64,000 nucleotides of DNA from Gemmatimonadota bacterium (GCA_016874005.1 VGVQ01000009.1:1-64000); one strand, 5' to 3'; counted from the first letter of the stretch, positions 17,848 to 26,156 are shown. Numbers and translations: made by a program. The notes: a model not told the origin generated them from the sequence alone.

Positions 17848-18717
17848 CTATTCCAAGTTCTCGAGCTGTTCTCGGAATCGCTCCAACTCCCCTTTCATCT
17901 CGACTACCAGGTGCTGGATCGGCGCGTCGTTGGCCTTCGACCCGATCGTGTTGATCTCGCGGCCGATTTCCTGAGCCAGGAAGCCGAGCTGCTTCCCAAC
18001 CGGCCGCTCGCTTCCCAGAGCCGCGCGGGCCGCGTTGAGATGAGAACCCAAGCGCACCAACTCCTCGGTCACGTCGAGCTTCTCGGCCAAGAAAGCGATT
18101 TCCTGCACCATCCGGGACTCGTCGACCGGGCGACCATCCAGCAGGACGGTCACGGCGGCACGCAATCGATCCCGTTCCCTTTCGACTCTGGCCGGGGCCC
18201 GAGTCGCTACCGACGCGGCCGCCGCGTCGATCGCATCGAGCCGACCGCCCAGTTCCTGGGCCAGGACTGCTCCTTCCGTCCTCCGCGCGGCGTCGAATTC
18301 AGCCGCGGCCCGAGAGAAGGTCGGCGCCACCTCCGACCAGGCGTAGTCGGGCCGCGGATCCGGGCCAACCATGACATCCGGCTGCCGCGCCAGGAGGTCC
18401 AGGGTGATGGCGGCATCCACGCCGGCCACCCGAGCCAGTTCCCGCAGCCGGGCGACCGCTTGACGGGCCCTTTCCGGGTCGATTCCGGCCTCGGCGGTCG
18501 CTGGTACCTCGAGCCACCGCACGGTGACCGTCAAATAGCCCCGCTCAAACCGCTTCCGAAGGGCATCCCGGACCTCGGCCTCCCAGTGGGCCAGTTCCGC
18601 GGGGGCACGATAGGTCATGGTGAGGTATCGGTGGTTGACCGAACGGATCTCGAACTGGACCGATCCGCCGGCCACCGCTCCCGTGCCACTACCGAACCCC
18701 GTCATGCTTGCCGGCAC
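17848..18717 (-). CDS. yicC: YicC family endoribonuclease
   Basis: Cytoplasmic RNase family recently linked to small-RNA and mRNA turnover. The N-terminus PASMTGFGSG, the following EIRSVNHRYL motif and the C-terminal EIGREINTIGSKAND (here QEIGREINTIGSKANDA) are family signatures, and the 289-residue length fits. It opens the long cluster yicC-gmk-rpoZ-coaBC-udg-dnaB-radA-ispD-tsaC-ptp-aroE-comF. Confidence 0.94.
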   Translation of the reverse strand: MPASMTGFGSGTGAVAGGSVQFEIRSVNHRYLTMTYRAPAELAHWEAEVRDALRKRFERGYLTVTVRWLEVPATAEAGIDPERARQAVARLRELARVAGVDAAITLDLLARQPDVMVGPDPRPDYAWSEVAPTFSRAAAEFDAARRTEGAVLAQELGGRLDAIDAAAASVATRAPARVERERDRLRAAVTVLLDGRPVDESRMVQEIAFLAEKLDVTEELVRLGSHLNAARAALGSERPVGKQLGFLAQEIGREINTIGSKANDAPIQHLVVEMKGELERFREQLENLE

Positions 18718-18747
18718 CCTGAATCCCCGATCGCGGGAAAGCTGGTA

Positions 18748-18753
18748 AGTATA
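18748..18753 (-). promoter_or_regulatory. Candidate -10 box for the yicC-gmk cluster
   Basis: TATACT on the minus strand, five of six matches to the sigma-70 -10 consensus, about 31 bases before the yicC ATG and in the only A+T-rich patch of the 137-base gap. No good -35 box stands 16-18 bases upstream, so activation or an alternative factor may be needed. Confidence 0.4.
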
Positions 18754-18854
18754 TGCAACGATTACCGTTTCAGGTAGGGCGGCGGGGGTGGCGATCGAGG
18801 CCCGATTGGGCCCGGTCGCAAGAGGGCCCTGGCGGGAAGCGGCCTACGCCGCGC

Positions 18855-20690
18855 CTAGTTGCTGAACTCCCACCGCACCCCAAAGGTGCTGGCGAAGCGA
18901 ACGATGTTGAGGCCGGGGAGATACCCGAGATCGGTGCCCTGGAGGTTGGCCCGGTCGTAGAAGGCGATGAAGTCGCCGAGCCGAATCTGCAGCTGGGCCC
19001 GAAACATGGTGGCCCCCTTGAGGGTGATCGGCTCGCCGTCGCGGTCTCGGCCGATCACCGCGTCGCCCCACGATTCCATCGACCCCTGGAGCTTGAGCCC
19101 GAAGATCCCACTGCGGAAGGTGGGCAGGAACTTGCTCTGAATCGTCGCGTTGACGATTCCGTGGGTGGGCGGGATGCCCTCGGGCCGGTCCTTGATCGGG
19201 TTACTATACCATCCGTCGAGAACGAACCACTGCCGCGGGGCGACCCGAGCCGATACGGTCAACCACTTCGTCGTCCCGCTCGGCCCGATCCCATCGATCG
19301 TCCGATACAGGGGGAACGTCACCGGCTCGAACCCCGCGGTGCGCCAGAGGCCGCCTTCGAGCGCCAGCCGGGGATGATCGAACGACGCCAGGACGCCAAG
19401 GTCCGTGAGGGAAACCGGAGCCGCTGCCTTCAGGGTTGGATGGGGCACGAAGGTGCCGGCTCTCCCGGCCACCGACGCGGCGAGACGTAGCGGCAGCCGG
19501 ATCGAACCTCGGGCCGTGAGCCACCGGTTGGTGCGCCCCCCATCGTGGCGCTGATAGCCGACTTCCGCCGAACCCGCCAGCAGGGTGGCGGGAGCCAGTC
19601 CCAGGTGGACCCGGGCATCGAGCGGGGTCCATCGGGTTCGATGCCAGACCTCGGCCTCGAGGGTCGAGACCGCGGTCCGATGACCCACGCGGCCCCCGAA
19701 CAGCCACAGGCTCTGGTCGACGTAGCGGACGTGTCGGGTGGGATCGCCTAACGTCAGCAGGATGGAGTCCTCCGCCCACCCGCTCCGGGCGGCGACCAGG
19801 CTGCCGGTGAGCCCGAGGCCGTGCCGGCCGGGCCTGAGAAAGACACTGGCCTGAAGGTCGTTGCGGGTCCCGTCGAGTCCCTGCGAGAGGGTGTCGACGG
19901 GCGTACCGGTCGAAAGGATGTTCTCCCGATTCGGGCCGCCGCGAATCCACTGAATCGAGGCCCCGAATCGTTTGGCGGGTGGCAGGTACGAGGCTTGGAG
20001 CCACGCCTGGGTGTTGCTGTACGAACCGGGGATGTCCCTGCGGAGGGGGACCGCGAGATGCTCGGCGGCGACGACGAGCCCGAATCCGCCCACGCTCCGC
20101 CGCTCCAGCGATACAATATAGCGCGCAATGTCGAGGTCGCCGCTGGCGACCCCGATCCGCGTTCGGGGCGGCAGCCGGTCGTGCCGCCTGGTGAACATCG
20201 CCACCCGAAGGACACCGGGGAGTCGTTCGACCTCGATCCGGTCGAGAAACGACAAGGGGAACAGCGACGGGTCGACCGAGACGCTGTCGGGGCCGAGGGG
20301 CAAGAACGGAACCCCATCGATGCTGTACTCGACCGACGCTGCCCCCCTCGCCTGATAGTTGACCGGCTCCGGCCGGCCGATCCAACCGCCCCGCCAGAGG
20401 AATACCCCGGGCACCTTCGAGAGCAGGTCGGAGACCGTTTCGGCATTGTGCCACTCCATGGTGTCCCGATCGAACACCAGGCGGCTCATCGCCGGCAGCA
20501 GGTCGCGGCGGCCGAGCCTGGGCATCACCGGGACCCGGGTTCGGTTGGCCTCGTAAGTCTTGAGGAAGACTGCCGAAATGTCGGTGGCGTCGGCCGCCAG
20601 ACTGTCGACGGCGGTGGTATCGGGTCGCTGAGCCACCGCGGGCCAGGCGACGGCCCCGAACGCGAGTGCCAAGGCGGCGGCAGTCTTCAT
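18855..20690 (-). CDS. Outer-membrane beta-barrel with TonB-receptor plug domain
   Basis: Signal peptide at residues 1-20 (ends AVAQ). A plug-like domain spans roughly residues 75-175, with NAETVSDLLSKVPGV and the later VEYSIDGVPFLPL and LDRIEVERLPG motifs of TonB-dependent receptors. The rest is alternating barrel strands and ends with VRWEFSN. At 611 residues it is small for a TonB-dependent receptor, and I see no obvious TonB box or carboxypeptidase-like domain before the plug. Substrate unknown. The ATG overlaps the stop of an upstream lipoprotein gene by four bases, so they are likely partners. Confidence 0.8.
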   Translation of the reverse strand: MKTAAALALAFGAVAWPAVAQRPDTTAVDSLAADATDISAVFLKTYEANRTRVPVMPRLGRRDLLPAMSRLVFDRDTMEWHNAETVSDLLSKVPGVFLWRGGWIGRPEPVNYQARGAASVEYSIDGVPFLPLGPDSVSVDPSLFPLSFLDRIEVERLPGVLRVAMFTRRHDRLPPRTRIGVASGDLDIARYIVSLERRSVGGFGLVVAAEHLAVPLRRDIPGSYSNTQAWLQASYLPPAKRFGASIQWIRGGPNRENILSTGTPVDTLSQGLDGTRNDLQASVFLRPGRHGLGLTGSLVAARSGWAEDSILLTLGDPTRHVRYVDQSLWLFGGRVGHRTAVSTLEAEVWHRTRWTPLDARVHLGLAPATLLAGSAEVGYQRHDGGRTNRWLTARGSIRLPLRLAASVAGRAGTFVPHPTLKAAAPVSLTDLGVLASFDHPRLALEGGLWRTAGFEPVTFPLYRTIDGIGPSGTTKWLTVSARVAPRQWFVLDGWYSNPIKDRPEGIPPTHGIVNATIQSKFLPTFRSGIFGLKLQGSMESWGDAVIGRDRDGEPITLKGATMFRAQLQIRLGDFIAFYDRANLQGTDLGYLPGLNIVRFASTFGVRWEFSN

Positions 20691-21289
20691 GGCGCGGCGG
20701 TGGGCTCGATTCGATGGAATCCGGCCGTCGGGCTGGCGTCCACGTCGGGCCGGCGCCCGCGGCCGGCGATATCGACGGCCATCCGAAACCAGGAGTCGCG
20801 GTCGCTGTCCGTGGTGAGGAATGACCTCGGGATGGTCACCGTCACCGTGGCATCCTCGAACCGAGCCTCCGCCCGCTCGAACCGCCGCTTGGCGAAGTTG
20901 ACCACGGCCATCTTGCCGAAACCGTCGTCACGAAGGTCGAGGTAGAAATCGACCCCCAATCCATGGGCCGGGTTGGCGAAACCGCTGGCGCTGGAGGTGT
21001 CGCTGTCGAACAGGACGAAGCCGTCGAGCGCGTCGGCGCCACCGTCGGTCCATCGGGTGACCGGGTTGGCGAACCGGAGGGTGAGGACCAGCCGTTGCCG
21101 GTCGAGCCGGCCGGTGATCTCGAGGAGGTCGGTTGCCCTGACCTGATTCGGATTGGTGGTGGCGGCGACGGTATCGCCCGCCGGGTCGGCGAAGGCAAAG
21201 TCGAATTCGGCGTCGTCGGTCGGTTCCGTGCCGCCCCCACCGCACCCGAGTACCATCGCGACCAGGGCCGCGCGCCCCGCGGGCTTCAC
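20687..21289 (-). CDS. Putative lipoprotein of unknown function
   Basis: The short signal sequence ends at a lipobox with the lipid-accepting Cys16 (VLGCGGGG). The remaining 180 residues look like a beta-rich secreted domain with many Asp/Phe pairs (FDFAFADPAGD, VDFYLDLRDDGFG). I recognise no named family with certainty. GTG start one base after the pepA stop, and a four-base overlap with the following barrel gene, point to a pepA-lipoprotein-barrel operon and to a surface role together with the barrel. Confidence 0.75.
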   Translation of the reverse strand: MKPAGRAALVAMVLGCGGGGTEPTDDAEFDFAFADPAGDTVAATTNPNQVRATDLLEITGRLDRQRLVLTLRFANPVTRWTDGGADALDGFVLFDSDTSSASGFANPAHGLGVDFYLDLRDDGFGKMAVVNFAKRRFERAEARFEDATVTVTIPRSFLTTDSDRDSWFRMAVDIAGRGRRPDVDASPTAGFHRIEPTAAP

Positions 21290-21290
21290 G

Positions 21291-22781
21291 TTAGGCGCTC
21301 ACCCGGGCGAGAACGAACTCGGCGAACAGTCGGACGCCCATGGCGGTGGGGCCCCGGACCGAGGCGGCGTCCTCGCGGTCGGTGTAGGCGGTGGCCGCGA
21401 TGTCGAGGTGAACCCACGGGAACCCGTCGACGAACTCCTTGAGGAACCAGCCCGCGGTGATGCTCCCCCCCAACCGCCCTCCGGAGTTCTTCATGTCGGC
21501 GATGTCCGACTTGATCAGCTCACGGTATTCGTCCCACAACGGCAGTTCCCAGCCGCGTTCACCTGCCCGTTCGCCGGCGGCCAACACCTCTTGGACGAGC
21601 GGCGGCGGCTCTCCCATCACACCGGCGGCTACCTGGCCCAAGGCGATCCCGATCGCGCCGGTCAAGGTCGCGATGTCCAGAACGCAGGCTGGCTTGAACC
21701 GGCGGGCATAGGACAGGGCGTCGGCGAGGATCAGCCGGCCCTCCGCGTCGGTATTGACCACCTCGATCGTCTTGCCAAGGTGGCTCTTCACCACGTCGGC
21801 CGGGCGGTAGGCGGTGCCGGAGGGCATGTTCTCGACCGTCGGGATCAGGCCGATCACGTTCACCTTGGGGCGAAGTCGGCCGAGCATCTCGAAGGTGCCC
21901 AGCACGGCCGCGGCGCCGGACATGTCGTACTTCATGTCCTCCATCCGGTCCGCCGGTTTGATGGAGATGCCGCCGGTGTCGAAGGTGACCCCTTTGCCGA
22001 TCAGCACCACCGGCGCCCCGGCGTCGCCCGGATATTCGAGCACCACGAAACGGGGCTCCTGGGCGGAACCTTGAGCCACGGCGAGCAACGCCCCCATGCC
22101 CTCGGCTACGATCGCGGCCTGATCGAGAACGGTGACGCGGTGCCCGAGCCGGTCGGCGAGCTCGGCCGCGAATCGGCCGAGGTAGCTCGGGGTGCAGACG
22201 TTAGGCGGCAGCATCTGAATGCCCCGGGCCACCAGCCCCCCGGCTCCGATCGCGGCCCCGATGGCGTGTCCGGTTCGCGCCTCGGCCTCCGAACCGGCGT
22301 CGACGAGGAAGGTGATCGACTCGAGAGGCGGCTTGGGGTCCTCGGGCGGCTTCTTCATGTCGGGGAAGAACCAGGAGCCGACCGCGGCCCCTTCGGCGAG
22401 CACCTGGTAGCACTCTTTCGTCGTCAGCCCGCCAGCCGAACCGCCGGCGAGCGCGACGGTCGCGGAACCGGTCCCGAGTTGCCGAGCCCGTTTGGCGATG
22501 ATGGCCGAAGCCCGCCGGAGCTTCTGCCGGGTGACCTCGGCCGCCTTCCCCACCCCAACCAGCAGCAACCGAGTCGCCGGCCCGGGCGGATAGAAGAGCG
22601 CCGCCTCGTCCTTCTTGGCCTTGAAATCTCCGCTGGCGATCGCCGCCGCGAGTTGGCTCCCAGCCCCGGAAGCGAGGGTGGCTGGAAGGGCCGCAAGGGC
22701 CTCTTCCGAGGCGATGACCGCCAACAATGGCCCGGCCTGCGCGGCGGGCGTGCCAACCTGAATGGAGGAGGTGAAAGCCAT
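21291..22781 (-). CDS. pepA: Leucyl aminopeptidase (M17, cytosol aminopeptidase)
   Basis: Removes N-terminal residues from peptides with two metal ions. ATG 22781 gives 496 residues. The C-terminal catalytic domain shows GKGVTFDTGGISIKPAD, DMSGAAAVLG and the signature NTDAEGRLILADAL, which hold the metal ligands Lys, Asp and Glu. The N-terminal domain is the less conserved M17 one. The gene ends in an octamer copy (21289-21296) that supplies its TAA stop. PepA can also bind DNA in some bacteria; no evidence for that here. Confidence 0.96.
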   Translation of the reverse strand: MAFTSSIQVGTPAAQAGPLLAVIASEEALAALPATLASGAGSQLAAAIASGDFKAKKDEAALFYPPGPATRLLLVGVGKAAEVTRQKLRRASAIIAKRARQLGTGSATVALAGGSAGGLTTKECYQVLAEGAAVGSWFFPDMKKPPEDPKPPLESITFLVDAGSEAEARTGHAIGAAIGAGGLVARGIQMLPPNVCTPSYLGRFAAELADRLGHRVTVLDQAAIVAEGMGALLAVAQGSAQEPRFVVLEYPGDAGAPVVLIGKGVTFDTGGISIKPADRMEDMKYDMSGAAAVLGTFEMLGRLRPKVNVIGLIPTVENMPSGTAYRPADVVKSHLGKTIEVVNTDAEGRLILADALSYARRFKPACVLDIATLTGAIGIALGQVAAGVMGEPPPLVQEVLAAGERAGERGWELPLWDEYRELIKSDIADMKNSGGRLGGSITAGWFLKEFVDGFPWVHLDIAATAYTDREDAASVRGPTAMGVRLFAEFVLARVSA

Positions 22782-22803
22782 GCCGTGGGATCCCCGCGGA
22801 GTC

Positions 22804-22825
22804 GCCACTCGCCCGCCCGAGTGGC
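22804..22825. repeat. Perfect inverted repeat upstream of pepA
   Basis: Arms GCCACTCG (22804-22811) and CGAGTGGC (22818-22825) with a 6-base spacer, 22 bases before the pepA ATG in the gap between divergent transcripts. It could be an operator for a dimeric regulator or a hairpin in the pepA leader. No regulator gene is adjacent. Confidence 0.5.
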
Positions 22826-22949
22826 AAGATGTGGTTGCCGCTGCGCTTGGTCGGGTCAACCTAACCGCCAGCGCCGCAAAAGGAAACGAGGTACCGGGCC
22901 ATCCCGGGGAATCCGGGCTATCTTGCCTGGCCATCGCTCGGGAGACTCG

Positions 22950-23294
22950 GTGTCAAGCTCCGACGAATTCACGCTGTACGATCTCAAGGTCGAGGTGGTC
23001 GGCAACCGCGGGCGGATGATGTGCCACGAACGAATCGGCGATTTCCTCACGGTGAGCGGTGGTCGGCTCGCTCTGCCTTCGGGTGGCTCGTTCCCGATCT
23101 ACGCGCTCGCGGCGTTGCTACCGCTGCTGCCCGCGAAGCAACGGGAGACCCACCCCAACGACTGGATGACGACCGACAGCGACATCGCCTGCCCTGATGT
23201 GCACTGTGGCGCGGTGTATCGGATTACCCGAACCGGCCGGCGGACCTTTCGGCACAGCGAGGAGTCCGGAGAACCGTTGAGTCGCGACGAGTGA
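22950..23294 (+). CDS. TIGR04076-like small protein
   Basis: A 114-residue cytoplasmic protein that resembles the TIGR04076 family of unknown function. Visible features are YDLKVEVVG at the start, a MCHERIGDF segment, and a CPDVHCGAVYRI motif near residue 90 with two cysteines. GTG 22950 is chosen because GGAG sits 5 bases upstream and the frame before it is antisense to pepA. The stop overlaps the GTG of the aldo/keto reductase gene (GTGA), so the two are co-translated and probably act together. Confidence 0.75.
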   Translation: MSSSDEFTLYDLKVEVVGNRGRMMCHERIGDFLTVSGGRLALPSGGSFPIYALAALLPLLPAKQRETHPNDWMTTDSDIACPDVHCGAVYRITRTGRRTFRHSEESGEPLSRDE

Positions 23295-24337
23295 TCCCGC
23301 TCACCGAACTCTGTCCGCAGTATCTCGTCCCGCGGATCATCCTCGGCGGATGGCAGTTTTCCGCCGGCCACGGCCCGGCCAGCCTCGGCCGCGAACAGAG
23401 CTACGCGTTGTGGGACCGCGCCTTGGACCAGGGGCTCAACACCTTCGACTGCGCCGACATCTACACCGGGGTCGAGTCGCTGATCGGGGCCTACTCGGCA
23501 GCCCGGAAGGCCCGCGGGGTGGCACCGCCGCAAGTTCACACCAAGTTCGTGCCGGATCTCGCGGCCCTGCCGACGCTTGGCCGGCCCGATGTCGAGAAGA
23601 TCGTTGACCGTTCTTTGCGCCGGCTCCGGGTCGATCGGCTCGATCTGGTCCAGTTCCACTGGTGGGATTACGCCATTCCGGGTTACCTCGACGCGATCGG
23701 CTGGCTCGGCGATTTGGCGAAAGACGGCAAGATCCGAGCGATCGGACTCACCAACTTCGACACCACCCGGCTTCGCGAGCTGGTCGCGACCGGAGTCGAG
23801 ATCGTGAGCCTGCAGCTACAGTATTCGGTCCTCGACCAGCGGCCTCGGCGCGGCCTCGACGCGGTGGCGGTCGCCAACAGGGTTGCCCTGCTCGGGTACG
23901 GCTCCCTCGCTGGCGGCTTCCTCAGCCCAGCATGGGTCGGGGTCGACGCGCCGGACGCGCTGGCCAATCGGTCATTGGTGAAGTACCGGCTGATCATCGA
24001 GGAGTCCGGCGGCTGGGCCGCGTTTCAACGGGTTCTCGGCGTCCTCGGGCGGATCGGCGAACGCTACGATGTCCCCCTTGCCGCGGTGGCCATTCGGTGG
24101 GTCTTGGACCAGCCGGGCGTTGCCGCCGCGATCGTCGGATGCCGGAAGACCGAGCACCTCGAGACGATCGGTCGAGTGTTCGGATGGTCGTTGTCCCCGG
24201 ATGACCGGCGATTGCTCGATGAGGTGGCGAATCCCTCGATCGGACCGGCGGGTGACGTGTACCAGGCCGAGCGCGACATGAGCGGCAAGCACGCCGCGAT
24301 CATGCGCTACGATCTCAACGCCCGGGCCGATGACTGA
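23291..24337 (+). CDS. Aldo/keto reductase
   Basis: NADPH-dependent TIM-barrel oxidoreductase, 348 residues. The catalytic tetrad is visible: Asp and Tyr in NTFDCADIYTG, Lys in VHTKFVPD and His in VQFHWWDY. The C-terminal QPGVAAAIVGCRKTEHLE segment binds the cofactor phosphate. The substrate cannot be told. GTG start overlaps the TIGR04076-like gene by four bases. Confidence 0.92.
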   Translation: MIPLTELCPQYLVPRIILGGWQFSAGHGPASLGREQSYALWDRALDQGLNTFDCADIYTGVESLIGAYSAARKARGVAPPQVHTKFVPDLAALPTLGRPDVEKIVDRSLRRLRVDRLDLVQFHWWDYAIPGYLDAIGWLGDLAKDGKIRAIGLTNFDTTRLRELVATGVEIVSLQLQYSVLDQRPRRGLDAVAVANRVALLGYGSLAGGFLSPAWVGVDAPDALANRSLVKYRLIIEESGGWAAFQRVLGVLGRIGERYDVPLAAVAIRWVLDQPGVAAAIVGCRKTEHLETIGRVFGWSLSPDDRRLLDEVANPSIGPAGDVYQAERDMSGKHAAIMRYDLNARADD

Positions 24338-24394
24338 AGCTGGTTTGGAGGCTGAGCGGATGGCGATCCGGTTGGAAGGTTGTCAGCCGACGAA

Positions 24395-24477
24395 TGCCCG
24401 AGGCGAGAGTCGAACTCGCACGCCGTTGCCGGCGGTGGATTTTGAGTCCACTGCGTCTGCCATTCCGCCACTCGGGC
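24395..24477 (-). tRNA. tRNA-Leu (anticodon CAA)
   Basis: An 83-base class II tRNA on the minus strand. The acceptor stem is GCCCGAG with CTCGGGC, the anticodon stem GTGGA/TCCAC encloses loop CTCAAAA (anticodon CAA), the long variable arm is CGCCG-GCAA-CGGCG, and the T-arm GCGAG-TTCGACT-CTCGC is perfect. The discriminator is A, and CCA is not encoded. It reads UUG codons, which are uncommon in this G+C-rich window. Confidence 0.97.
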
Positions 24478-24487
24478 GAGGGGCCGG

Positions 24488-24516
24488 AATATGGGTCAGC
24501 GGGTAGGTTGTCGCAA
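24488..24516 (-). promoter_or_regulatory. Candidate tRNA-Leu promoter
   Basis: TTGCGA (24511-24516) and CATATT (24488-24493) on the minus strand, each four of six matches, with a 17-base spacer. Transcription would begin about 4 bases before the mature tRNA 5' end. Confidence 0.55.
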
Positions 24517-24569
24517 CGGGAACCCGCGACCCCGCATGGAAACCAACGAGGCAGCGGCTCCGACCGGCT

Positions 24570-25088
24570 TTACGGACGCCGATCTCGCAACGGGAACTGA
24601 CCCGGACGCTGACTGCGAATCTCCTGGACCCGCTGCATCAGCCGGTCGCGCATCAGGATGTACTGCCCCCGTTGCACCGGGGTCAGGACGTCGGCGAGGG
24701 CGGTAAGCTCGTCCTTGAAGGTCTGGACATAGGCCAACCGGCTATCGAGAATCTCGTCCGTCAGCTTGGTCACTTGCCGCTCATCGGCCGCCACCCCCGG
24801 CCGCATGACCGATCCGAGACGCTGCCGCAGCCCCCGCTCCTCTCGCTCGAGCTGGCGCCGTTTCTGGGCCCAGGTGAACAGTACGCTTCTGACCCTCGTT
24901 GCCTGATCCGGGTTGAGTCCAAGCTCGACCGTGAGCCGCTCCGCGAATCGCTCCTCGATCAGCTGTCGAAGTCGCTCGGCCCGCGGCCCGACAAACTCGG
25001 CCGAGTCCTGGGCCCGCGCCGGAATCAGCGCACCGCCGGTCAGAAGCAAGGCGGCGCAGACGATGACATCTCGTTTGATCCTCGACAT
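24570..25088 (-). CDS. Spy/CpxP/ZraP-like periplasmic protein
   Basis: Signal peptide at residues 1-27 followed by a helical, highly charged domain. Residues 40-160 show the alternation of helices and the ELGLNPDQ and LTPVQRGQY motifs that mark the LTxxQ family (Spy, CpxP, CnrX). It contains no histidine or cysteine, so classical metal coordination as in CnrX or ZraP is unlikely; a chaperone or stress-sensor role is more plausible. ATG 25088, two bases after the anti-sigma stop; a start five codons earlier is also open. Third gene of the sigma / anti-sigma operon. Confidence 0.8.
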   Translation of the reverse strand: MSRIKRDVIVCAALLLTGGALIPARAQDSAEFVGPRAERLRQLIEERFAERLTVELGLNPDQATRVRSVLFTWAQKRRQLEREERGLRQRLGSVMRPGVAADERQVTKLTDEILDSRLAYVQTFKDELTALADVLTPVQRGQYILMRDRLMQRVQEIRSQRPGQFPLRDRRP

Positions 25089-25090
25089 GT

Positions 25091-25585
25091 TCAGCTCTCC
25101 CAATCCTGGAGCACTTGCTCCAATTCGTCGGTCGACAGATCGTCGAGCCTCTGGTCACCGGTGGTTTCGTCAGCCGACAGCTCCGCCAGCACGGTCTCCA
25201 ACTCGCTACTTGCCAGGTCATCCAGCTCGCTCAACACGCCGGCCGGCCGCGCGCCGCGGTCGGAGCGGCCAGTCGGCACGAACTGCACTGCGAGCAAGAG
25301 CGCCGCCGCCGCCGCGAGCGACCAGACCCACCGACGTCGCCGTGCCGCCAACGAGACGACCGGAATCTCCCTCGGAGCGCTGGCCAGGCGCGTCAGGACC
25401 CTGGCCGACATCGCCGCCGGGTCGATCGCTGGCTGGGCGCCGAGACCGGCGACCGCCCGGACCAGGCGCCATTCCGCTGCACAGTCGGCACATTGGGCCA
25501 AGTGGGCGAGTTCCTCGGCCGACCAAGCCGCTTGCCCGTTGCCCACCGCAGGCATCCGCTCCGACAGCCGCTCGCAATGTGTCAC
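25091..25585 (-). CDS. Transmembrane anti-sigma factor with zinc-finger domain
   Basis: Likely holds the ECF sigma encoded just upstream in an inactive complex. The cytoplasmic N-terminal part has the zf-HC2-type HLAQCADC motif (HxxxCxxC). A single membrane helix follows at about residues 87-104, then a periplasmic tail. The tail is acidic and holds two copies of an L-D-D-L-x3-E-L-E-x-V-L motif about 32 residues apart. GTG start overlaps the sigma stop by four bases. Release of the sigma would need a signal sensed outside, perhaps through the Spy-like protein. Confidence 0.88.
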   Translation of the reverse strand: MTHCERLSERMPAVGNGQAAWSAEELAHLAQCADCAAEWRLVRAVAGLGAQPAIDPAAMSARVLTRLASAPREIPVVSLAARRRRWVWSLAAAAALLLAVQFVPTGRSDRGARPAGVLSELDDLASSELETVLAELSADETTGDQRLDDLSTDELEQVLQDWES

Positions 25586-26112
25586 TGGACGTACTCCTTC
25601 AGTCGCTTCACCGCGTTGTGGTAATGCACCCGAGCGGCCCCCGGCGTGGTCCCCAACGCCTCGCTGATGGCCCCGTACTCGAGACCCTGCTGCGCTCGCA
25701 ACAAGAACACCTCCCGCTGCAGCCGAGGCAATCTGGCCAACTCCGCCATGAGACGGGCCTCGATCTCATTCGCCCCGGCCTCGCCCTCCGGATCGGCGCT
25801 ATCGGCGGCGTCGTGACCGTCGATTGGCACCGTCACCTGGCGGCGCTCTCGCCGATAGGCGTCGCGGTGGAGGTTGGTGGCGATCCGAAAGAGCCAGGTC
25901 CGGAACGACGCCTCACCGCGCCAGGAATCGATCGCCCGAAAGGCCTTGAAGAACGCCTCTTGAGCCAGATCTTCCACCTCGGCCGAGCCGGCGCCGCTGG
26001 CCCTGAGGTAACGGCCCAACGGCATCGAATGCCGCCGGACCAACTCGTCGGCCGCGATTTGGTCTCCGGCAAGGAACCGAACGACCAGGTCTTCGTCGGA
26101 GGCATCAGTCAT
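25582..26112 (-). CDS. ECF-type RNA polymerase sigma factor
   Basis: Alternative sigma-70 factor of 176 residues with only regions 2 and 4. Region 2 has DLAQEAFFKAFRAIDSW and FRTWLFRIATNLHRD; region 4 has LPRLQREVFLLRAQQGLEYGAISEALGTTPGAARV. ATG 26112 begins at the normal distance before region 2; the frame is open upstream over the opposite-strand peptidase gene. It heads the operon sigma / anti-sigma / Spy-like protein and is probably autoregulated from the 130-base divergent gap. Confidence 0.94.
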   Translation of the reverse strand: MTDASDEDLVVRFLAGDQIAADELVRRHSMPLGRYLRASGAGSAEVEDLAQEAFFKAFRAIDSWRGEASFRTWLFRIATNLHRDAYRRERRQVTVPIDGHDAADSADPEGEAGANEIEARLMAELARLPRLQREVFLLRAQQGLEYGAISEALGTTPGAARVHYHNAVKRLKEYVQ

Positions 26113-26156
26113 CGGCCGAAGGTAAGACGCAAACTCGGGCCCGTTGTTAAAGGGAA

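Noticed and set aside
21153-23294. 713-codon plus-strand frame across pepA
   Set aside because: Only the last 114 codons, after pepA ends, have family similarity. The rest is the antisense of M17 peptidase coding DNA, open because stops are rare at high G+C.
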